From assembly GCA_026706325.1 (NCBI GenBank), contig JAPOYZ010000594.1:1-5022 (forward strand): 5,022 bases of DNA, written 5' to 3'. Position numbers and translations under genes: made by a program. Positions 1-5,022 of the stretch are shown in pieces. This stretch comes from Candidatus Aminicenantota bacterium. Its GTDB lineage: Bacteria > Acidobacteriota > UBA6911 > RPQK01 > JAJDTT01. Below the pieces are notes generated by a model. It worked only from the letters and a program-made list of their open reading frames with translations, had not been told where the DNA came from and did not search any database. The number at the start of each line of letters is the position of its first letter. Positions within the stretch are counted from its first letter, which is position 1.

Positions 1-1543
1 CCCAGAAATCGGCCATTTTGTAGGACATGGCCACCAGGGTGGTGACCAGCATGAAGAGCATGGGGACGGCCGTATACCAGAACGGGCGCCGGCGGTGCAT
101 CAGGTACAGCGTCACCGTCAGCAGGGTGAGCCCCGCCAGGACCTGGTTCGTGGTCCCGAACAGTTGCCAGAGCGCCAGGCCGGCGGCCTTTCCGTCCACT
201 CGATAGAAGGCGAAAAATCCGATGGTGGCGACTGCCCCGAGAGAGGCGACGTAACGGTTCGAGAGAATCCCGACGCCCAGGGTTTCGCCGATCTCGCTGA
301 TGTTGAAGCGGAGCAGCCGGGTGGCCGAGTCCAGCGTGGTGAGGGCGAACGAGATGGCGATGAGGGCGACGAAGGCCTTGGACAGTTCCAGGGGAATGCC
401 CAGTTGGCTCATGAACAGGGCGGCCCCGTCGATGAACGCCTTCATGTTCGGTCCCAGGCCCAGGGCCATGTCCCAGCTCTGGTAGTGGGCCATCCAGAGA
501 TCGCGCGTCAGGAAACCCGCCGTGCAGGCCAGCACGGAGACGAGTCCCAACAGGGATTCTCCGATCATGCCCCCATAACCGATGAAGGTGGCGTCGGTTT
601 CCCGGCTGATTTGCTTCGCCGTGGTCCCCGAGGAGACGAGCCCATGGAATCCCGAAACGGCTCCGCAGGCGATGACGATGAAGACGAAGGGGAAGATGGG
701 GGGAGCCCCGGGCGGGTGGGTCTGAACGGCCGGCGCCGCGAACTCGGGACCGAGCCAGAAGAACCCCGCGTAGATCAGGAACAATCCCAGGTACAGAAGC
801 AACGAGTTGATGTAGTCCCGGGGTTGCAGCAGCGACCAGACCGGCAACACGGAAGCGGCCAGGCTGTATACCAGCAGGATCACGCTCCACTGCCCCAGGC
901 TCAGATCGGGGCTGGGAAGCTGGACACCCATCCAGACGCTCAGCAGGGTCACGGCGAAGGCAACGGCGGTGGCCTTCTTGATGGACGCGTTGCGCTTGTA
1001 CACGAGCCAGCCCACGACCAGCGCCACCACCATGAGGGTTCCGCTGGGATAGACGGCCTGAGGGTTGTATTGAGTGGTCAGGAGCGTGGCCGAGACGTGG
1101 ACGAAGACCCCCATGGCCAAGCCGATGAGGAAAAAGATGATGATGTGGAACAGGCTCTTGGCCCGGGGACCCACGATGTCCTCGGCCACCTTGCCCACCG
1201 ACATTCCCTTGGCGCGCATGGAGATCACCAGTGCGCTGAAGTCGTGGACGGCTCCGATGAAGAGCGTGCCCAGAACCACCCAGAGCATGGCCGGGACCCA
1301 TCCCCAGATCACCGCGATGGCGGGACCCAGCATGGGGGACAGGCCGGCGATGGAGGCGTAGTGATGTCCGAACAGCACCCACCGGTTCGCCGGGACGTAG
1401 TCCACTCCGTCTTTCAGCTCATGGGCGGGCGTCGTAGCGTTCGGATCCAGCCGGAAGATCCGGCGGCCCAGATACTTGCCGTAGAACTTGAAGCCGATCA
1501 GGTAGAGGCAGAAGCAAAGCAGGGCGGCGAGGATCGGGCTCAT
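1..1543 (-). CDS. cstA: Carbon starvation protein A (CstA family transporter), 3' end cut by window edge
   Basis: Reading the minus strand from the ATG at 1543 gives 514 uninterrupted residues and then the window ends, so the C-terminus and stop are missing. The protein is strongly hydrophobic, with about 12-13 likely membrane segments (for example residues 3-19, 72-97, 131-155, 246-264, 283-300, 386-405, 456-482, 488-507). CstA family signatures are visible: FGHHYASIAG (58-67), GPAIAVIWGWVPA (73-85), GAVHDF (97-102), SGFHGLVSSGTTAKQI (297-312), LTTLDSATRLLRFNISEI (401-418) and LWQLFGTTNQVLAGL (459-473). In Escherichia coli, CstA is linked to peptide and pyruvate uptake during carbon starvation, and its paralogue BtsT is a pyruvate/proton symporter; which substrate this protein uses cannot be told. 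The late motifs at 459-473 followed by further membrane segments suggest the C-terminus is near, so this is probably the shorter family form of roughly 550-600 residues rather than the roughly 700-residue E. coli form. The start is fixed by a Shine-Dalgarno 8 bases upstream. It follows the large TPR-VCBS gene by 20 bases, suggesting co-transcription. Confidence 0.96.
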   Translation of the reverse strand, partial: MSPILAALLCFCLYLIGFKFYGKYLGRRIFRLDPNATTPAHELKDGVDYVPANRWVLFGHHYASIAGLSPMLGPAIAVIWGWVPAMLWVVLGTLFIGAVHDFSALVISMRAKGMSVGKVAEDIVGPRAKSLFHIIIFFLIGLAMGVFVHVSATLLTTQYNPQAVYPSGTLMVVALVVGWLVYKRNASIKKATAVAFAVTLLSVWMGVQLPSPDLSLGQWSVILLVYSLAASVLPVWSLLQPRDYINSLLLYLGLFLIYAGFFWLGPEFAAPAVQTHPPGAPPIFPFVFIVIACGAVSGFHGLVSSGTTAKQISRETDATFIGYGGMIGESLLGLVSVLACTAGFLTRDLWMAHYQSWDMALGLGPNMKAFIDGAALFMSQLGIPLELSKAFVALIAISFALTTLDSATRLLRFNISEIGETLGVGILSNRYVASLGAVATIGFFAFYRVDGKAAGLALWQLFGTTNQVLAGLTLLTVTLYLMHRRRPFWYTAVPMLFMLVTTLVAMSYKMADFW

Positions 1544-1551
1544 GGGAACGG

Positions 1552-1557
1552 TCTCCT
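1552..1557 (-). promoter_or_regulatory. Ribosome binding site of cstA
   Basis: On the minus strand the bases read AGGAGA, followed by an 8-base spacer and the ATG at 1543. This is close to a consensus Shine-Dalgarno and decides the cstA start. It lies inside the 20-base gap after the TGA (1564-1566) of the upstream gene, leaving no room for a separate promoter or terminator between the two genes. Confidence 0.85.
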
Positions 1558-1563
1558 GTTGGG

Positions 1564-4500
1564 TCAGTACCAGCGGTCGACGCGGCGGGTGTTCCACTCC
1601 TGCAGGTAGCGTTGGTGAGCCGGCGTGTCCGGATAACGCTCGTTCGGGCCGTACGGGAATCGGCTCATGCCGTGGAAAGGCAGCGGACCGACCGTGTCGG
1701 GGGAGGCCGAATGGAGGTCCATATCCTTGCCGAATCCATCCACGTACACCAGAAAATCCCTCACCCATCCTTCGGGGGGAGGAGGAATCCGGTCCAGATC
1801 GAAGAAGGCCTCGATCTCGTCGCCGGCGCGCGTGGCCACGAACATGTCATCCTGTTCGAGCAGCAGCGGACTCACCTCGCCGAACCGCGTGTAGTTGCCG
1901 ATGTGCGCCTTCCAGGAAGCCGTGGGAAGGATTCGGCTGCGGTCATAACCCAGGAGAGGTTTCCCGATCCCGGCCGGAAACCCCAGGTAATGAAGATCGG
2001 CTTGTTGGGGACTGAGCCGGAAAGTCCTGAAGTCGCGCCGGGGAGGACTGGCGTCCACCCGAATCCGGTCCCAGTGGATTCGCATGTTGGTTCGAATCCG
2101 AACCTTCCGGCTGTCGCTCAGGAACTTGCCGGAGAGATCGACGGTCATGGGCTTGGGAAGGCCCGCGGGAAAGCCCATGCGCTCGATGACGGTCACCCAG
2201 GCACCGTCCCCATCCTGAACCTGGAGGACCGGGGGACTCAGGCTCAGACCCGCCTGGGAGGCCGCCAGGTTGCTGGTGCTGTCCGCATAGTCGATCCAGG
2301 CGTCCAGCAGGAGGAGGATGTTCTCTCCCGAAACCTGGCCCAGATCCAGGATCAGGTCGTGAGGTTCGGCATACCCCTTGAAGGGCAGGTTGCGAAACAG
2401 GTCCGGGTATTTTCCGTCCAGTTTGCTGAGGGCCGGCAGAAGATTTCGGCCCTTGCCGTCGGTGGCCGAAAGCGGCGGCTTTGGATCGGAAAAGGTCAGG
2501 ATCCGAAAGCCGGCATAGGGAGGTCCCGGGAGCAGCTTCTCGTCCGGGTAGATCTCGTAGTCGTCCGGATGGTCCACCACCACCACCTCGAGTTGGTCGA
2601 ACAGGATCAACTCTTCCAACTGGTTGTTCAGCGTGACCGCCAAGCGTCCGTCCTTCAGACCCACCTGGCTCCGGTTCAGCTTCACGTATTCGTCGGTGTC
2701 GGGATAATTGAAGGTCCCCGGCGCCAGCAGGTAGCCGTAGGCGCTCCCTCCCAGGAAATCGGTCTGAAAGACGTAGCGCTCTCCGTTCCAGACGTAGAGG
2801 ATGGGACAACTCGTCCCTTTGCGGTCCAGCTCCTGGATCTCCAGAGCCTGGTTCACCTGCTGATTCAGTTCCGACTGCAGGACCCCGCCGGGCCACAGCA
2901 GCCGGACGATGTCGATGTCCTGCCGGCGGCCCAGTCCGAAGTGCAGGCTGGCCGAATTCTGGCTCAGAAAGCCGTAGCCGCCGCGCACCTCTCCTTTCTG
3001 CAGGAGGCGGCCGCTGCGGATCTCGACCTTGGTTCCGATGCCGCTGCGGTTGCTGTTGGTCCCGCGGGCGGTCACCGAGACCCAACTGTTGCGGTTGCCC
3101 CCCTGATTCCGCAGCAGCAGGGGAGGACGTCCGTTCACGTTGGCGACCAGGTCCAGGTCTCCGTCCCGGTCGTAGTCGGCGGCGCTCACGCCCCGCACCG
3201 GGAGGCCGCGGAATTCATCGAGGCGCGCCTGCCGGCTCACGTCCTGGAAACGGCCCCGGTGATTGGCCAGGAGGTGGAAATTGCGGCGCGGATCCTCCCA
3301 GTTCGAGGTGAACAGGGGAGCCGAGACGAGCAGGAGGTCGCGGTCGCCGTCGTTGTCGAAGTCCAGAAGGTGGGCCGTGTGCACGTGACCCGGCGTCTTC
3401 CAGTTTTCCGGCATCCAGTTTTGGCGGCGAACGTACCGGCGGTTCCTCGCTTGCTGGGTCCAGAGGTTGAAGTCGGATCCGGTCAGCGCGGGGAGCGCCA
3501 GGTCCAGGACCCCACGGTGCGCCAAATCTCCGATTCCGACGCCTACGCCGTCACCGTCACCGGCGACGCCGGCCGCTTCGGCCATGTCCACAAAGGTCCC
3601 GTCCCGCTGATTGCTGAAGAGCTGGTTCGGGGCGCCCCGATTGACGAAATAGAAGTCGATGTCCCTTCGGTTGTCGAAGTCCGTGCAGACGGAAGACCAG
3701 GTCTGCAGTTGCTCCCCGGCCAAGCCGGAGGATTCGCTGACGTCGGTGAAGGTCCCGTCGGAGTTGTTGCGGAACAGCGAGTTGCTCGCTCCCGGGAAAT
3801 CCAGGGGAAACCGGGTCCCGGACTCAAGGCTCTCGGGGCGCACCGTGAGGTTGGTCACCAGGAGGTCCAGGTCTCCGTCGTGGTCGTAGTCGACGAACGC
3901 TCCCCCGCTTCCCCAGGCCGGGTCGCCGACCCGCGCATGCTCCGTGACGTCCATGAAGCGGCCGTCTCCTTCATTCCTGTAGAGCACGTTGGGCCCGTAG
4001 TTGATGAGGTAGAGGTCCAGGTCCTGGTCGTTGTCGTAGTCTCCCCAGACGCCATGCATGGTCCTTCCTGCTCGTTCGAGCCCCGCCTCACGGCTCGTCT
4101 CCTGAAACGTGCCGTCTCCCCGGTTTCGGAAGAGGGAACTCCGGCTTCCACCCGGGCCGGCGTTGGCCAGGAAAAGGTCCTCGTGACCATCTCCATCGTA
4201 ATCGCCGAAGGAACTTCCCGATCCGACCCAGGGGACCAGCCCATCCTCCAATTCCTGGACCGACGACACTTCGGAGACGGCCTTCCCCGGGCCATCGTGT
4301 CGAAAGTTCAGCCCCGCAGACGCCCCGTCCTCTCGGAATTGAACCACGAATTCCTCTCGGCTCTCGACGGATGGTTGTGGAAGGTAGTCGTCGAGATCTT
4401 CCAGCACCAGGGCATAGCGTCCCTGCTCCAGGTATTGGAGTCCCAGTGTCGTGGCCCCGAACATGCCCTGGAGGGTTCGAAACTTCTCCATCTCCGCGCG

Positions 4501-5022
4501 GCCTTCCTCCGCCTGGCCGCTCCGGGTCAGAGCGATGGCCAGATTGTAGTGAGCCGAAGCGTTGTACGGCTCCAGAGAGAGAACCTTTCGGAAGTGGCCA
4601 ATGGCTTCCTCGTAGCGGCGGCCACGGGAACTCAGCAGGCCCAGGTAGTACTGGGTGGACGGATCCTGGGGATCCTGCCGGGCGACCTCGCCGAACGCCT
4701 CCGCCGCCTTCGCGGCCTGGTCCTGGTTCCGATAGATGAGGCCCATCATGTAGTGGGACTGGATCTGCTCCGGATCCAACACCAAGGCCTGCTGGAAGGA
4801 TCGGGCGGCTTCCTCGTGGAGTTGCTGATTGAACAGCGCGACGCCCAGGTTCACGTGGCCGGGCACGAAATTCGGGTCCAGTTCCAGAAGACGGGAAAAC
4901 TCGTTGCCGGCAGCCTTGTAGTCGAGTTGTTCCATGAAGGCCACGCCCCGGCTGTTGAGCCGCAGGAGTTCCGTCACCTCAGCCGAATCGCTCCGGGGGG
5001 GCAACCCGAACAGAGTCCAAAG
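1564..5022 (-). CDS. TPR / FG-GAP (VCBS) repeat / ASPIC-UnbV domain protein (CRTAC1-like), probably 5'-truncated by window edge
   Basis: The frame ends at TGA 1564-1566 and is open to the right edge. The first usable in-window start is TTG at 5004 (numbering used here, 1146 residues), but six more in-frame codons (LWTLFG) precede it and no Shine-Dalgarno is seen, so the true start, perhaps with a signal peptide, probably lies outside. Domains in order: about five TPR units (12-175); seven FG-GAP/VCBS calcium-loop repeats (262-623), six with an acidic DxDxDxxxD-type loop such as DYDGDGHEDL (268-277), DYDHDGDLDL (372-381) and DYDRDGDLDL (610-619); an ASPIC/UnbV domain (about 655-724) with GIGTKVEIRSG and LLWPGG; and a 415-residue C-terminal module (731-1146). 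Only two cysteines (440, 733) occur, which fits an exported protein. TPRs usually mediate protein contacts, and FG-GAP repeats build calcium-binding beta-propellers; the ASPIC/UnbV domain has no settled biochemical function. No catalytic motif is recognised, so the role is unknown; a periplasmic or surface binding/scaffold protein is an inference. It is upstream of and probably co-transcribed with cstA. Confidence 0.93.
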   Translation of the reverse strand, partial: LWTLFGLPPRSDSAEVTELLRLNSRGVAFMEQLDYKAAGNEFSRLLELDPNFVPGHVNLGVALFNQQLHEEAARSFQQALVLDPEQIQSHYMMGLIYRNQDQAAKAAEAFGEVARQDPQDPSTQYYLGLLSSRGRRYEEAIGHFRKVLSLEPYNASAHYNLAIALTRSGQAEEGRAEMEKFRTLQGMFGATTLGLQYLEQGRYALVLEDLDDYLPQPSVESREEFVVQFREDGASAGLNFRHDGPGKAVSEVSSVQELEDGLVPWVGSGSSFGDYDGDGHEDLFLANAGPGGSRSSLFRNRGDGTFQETSREAGLERAGRTMHGVWGDYDNDQDLDLYLINYGPNVLYRNEGDGRFMDVTEHARVGDPAWGSGGAFVDYDHDGDLDLLVTNLTVRPESLESGTRFPLDFPGASNSLFRNNSDGTFTDVSESSGLAGEQLQTWSSVCTDFDNRRDIDFYFVNRGAPNQLFSNQRDGTFVDMAEAAGVAGDGDGVGVGIGDLAHRGVLDLALPALTGSDFNLWTQQARNRRYVRRQNWMPENWKTPGHVHTAHLLDFDNDGDRDLLLVSAPLFTSNWEDPRRNFHLLANHRGRFQDVSRQARLDEFRGLPVRGVSAADYDRDGDLDLVANVNGRPPLLLRNQGGNRNSWVSVTARGTNSNRSGIGTKVEIRSGRLLQKGEVRGGYGFLSQNSASLHFGLGRRQDIDIVRLLWPGGVLQSELNQQVNQALEIQELDRKGTSCPILYVWNGERYVFQTDFLGGSAYGYLLAPGTFNYPDTDEYVKLNRSQVGLKDGRLAVTLNNQLEELILFDQLEVVVVDHPDDYEIYPDEKLLPGPPYAGFRILTFSDPKPPLSATDGKGRNLLPALSKLDGKYPDLFRNLPFKGYAEPHDLILDLGQVSGENILLLLDAWIDYADSTSNLAASQAGLSLSPPVLQVQDGDGAWVTVIERMGFPAGLPKPMTVDLSGKFLSDSRKVRIRTNMRIHWDRIRVDASPPRRDFRTFRLSPQQADLHYLGFPAGIGKPLLGYDRSRILPTASWKAHIGNYTRFGEVSPLLLEQDDMFVATRAGDEIEAFFDLDRIPPPPEGWVRDFLVYVDGFGKDMDLHSASPDTVGPLPFHGMSRFPYGPNERYPDTPAHQRYLQEWNTRRVDRWY
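1567..2814 (-). other. Uncharacterised C-terminal module of the TPR-VCBS-ASPIC protein
   Basis: Residues 731-1146 come after the ASPIC/UnbV domain and match no domain I can name. Visible motifs: CPILYVWNGERYVFQTDFLGG (start 733, here only the first part is diagnostic), a DTDEYVKL strand (769-776), an alternating hydrophobic strand LFDQLEVVVVDHP (801-813), RIRTNMRIHWDRIRVD (970-985), GDEIEAFFD (1061-1069), GWVRDFLVYVDGFGKD (1079-1094), PLPFHGMSRFPYGP (1107-1120) and a YLQEWNTR tail (1133-1140). Strand-rich, tryptophan-containing segments suggest beta-sandwich folds. From memory, similar tails recur in acidobacterial TPR-ASPIC proteins; this is recollection, not a search. No catalytic triad or metal site is evident. 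Confidence 0.6.
2833..3042 (-). other. ASPIC/UnbV domain
   Basis: Residues about 655-724 of the large protein show the family pattern: GIGTKVEIRSG (655-665), a polar strand with EVRGGYGFLSQNSASLHFGLG (split here as EVRGGYGF 672-679 and SASLHFGLG 684-692), the hydrophobic strand VRLLWPGG (700-707), then QVNQALEIQE (716-725). This domain commonly follows VCBS repeats in bacterial proteins and in vertebrate CRTAC1. Its molecular function is not established. Confidence 0.88.
3136..4221 (-). repeat. FG-GAP / VCBS beta-propeller repeats (seven units, one degenerate)
   Basis: Residues 262-623 carry repeated blocks of the form x-D-Y/F-D-x-D-x-D-x-D-hydrophobic-N, each usually followed by LFRNxGDGTFxDV. 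The acidic loops start near residues 268, 322, 372, 442, 493 (degenerate), 548 and 610. Six keep most of the calcium-loop aspartates; the unit at 491-506 (IGDLAHRGVLDLALPA) has lost the central ones. Seven units match the number of blades in integrin-type FG-GAP propellers. DNA encoding the loops is itself repetitive: 28-base segments at 3865-3892 and 3151-3178 differ at 2 positions, and 4015-4042 differs from the first at 5. Confidence 0.9.
4480..4971 (-). repeat. TPR repeat block (about five units)
   Basis: Residues 12-175 of the large protein form consecutive 33-35-residue helical hairpins with the TPR spacing pattern: small/large hydrophobics such as NLGVALF (52-58), YYLGLL (119-124) and HYNLAIAL (152-159) in helix A, A/Y-x-x-A in helix B (EEAARSF 64-70, KAAEAF 99-104, EEAIGHF 132-138), and the turn proline in LDP, QDP or LEP at 42-44, 76-78, 110-112 and 144-146. 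The unit starting near 150 is the least regular, and the following residues 176-230 are a linker into the propeller repeats. Confidence 0.88.

Noticed and set aside
1544..1563. Possible terminator or promoter between the two genes.
   Set aside because: The gap is only 20 bases, with no inverted repeat or T-run, and is largely occupied by the cstA ribosome binding site.
95..1609. Long plus-strand open frame of 504 codons.
   Set aside because: It is antisense to cstA. Its translation is a low-complexity mix rich in Q, E, G, H, R and D with no domain, as expected from the complement of a hydrophobic GC-rich gene, while the minus-strand frame shows clear CstA motifs. Annotating it would hide the real gene.
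1943..3085. Minus-strand 380-codon frame overlapping the large gene.
   Set aside because: It is a shifted-frame shadow: its P, G, R-rich translation has no domain, while the main frame runs through ASPIC/UnbV and the C-terminal module without a break.
3151..4221. Regularly spaced similar DNA segments that could suggest a CRISPR-like or tandem repeat array.
   Set aside because: The segments sit in one continuous coding frame, are spaced unevenly, differ in sequence and are explained by the repeated DxDxDGDLDL protein motif.
3543..4295. Minus-strand shadow frames rich in Thr, Ser and Trp (3543-3827 and 3855-4295) that resemble low-complexity repeat proteins.
   Set aside because: The threonine and serine repeats are the GAC/GAT-rich calcium-loop codons read one base out of frame; the true frame gives intact FG-GAP repeats.
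4371..4739. Plus-strand 122-codon frame opposite the TPR region.
   Set aside because: It is antisense to the TPR repeats, proline- and glycine-rich with no recognisable domain, and has no convincing ribosome binding site.

Overview
The window holds two genes on the minus strand, both running off an edge, and almost every base is coding. In transcription order (right to left) they are: (1) a very large TPR / FG-GAP (VCBS) / ASPIC-UnbV protein, at least 1146 residues, whose reading frame is still open at the right edge; and (2) a carbon starvation protein A (CstA) family membrane transporter, of which the first 514 residues are present before the left edge cuts it. They are separated by only 20 bases, which contain a good ribosome binding site for cstA, so they very probably form one operon.

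The organism is a GC-rich bacterium. Multidomain TPR-VCBS-ASPIC (CRTAC1-like) proteins with a long extra C-terminal module are, from general family knowledge, especially abundant in Acidobacteriota, and also found in Planctomycetota, Verrucomicrobiota and related soil or marine lineages. An acidobacterial origin is my best guess, but nothing in the window (no rRNA, no marker gene) proves it.

Layout: 1-1543 (minus) cstA, 3' end missing; 1544-1563 intergenic with Shine-Dalgarno; 1564-5022 (minus) TPR-VCBS-ASPIC gene, 5' end probably missing. There is no intergenic stretch over 300 bases, and I see no RNA gene, mobile element, CRISPR array or terminator. The promoter for the pair must lie beyond the right edge.

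Together, the upstream gene looks like an exported, calcium-binding, beta-propeller-type protein of unknown role, and the downstream gene an inner-membrane importer of peptides or pyruvate. A shared role in scavenging carbon or peptides is a reasonable inference from the operon only. The least understood part is the roughly 415-residue C-terminal module of the large protein, which matches none of the named domains I can assign.
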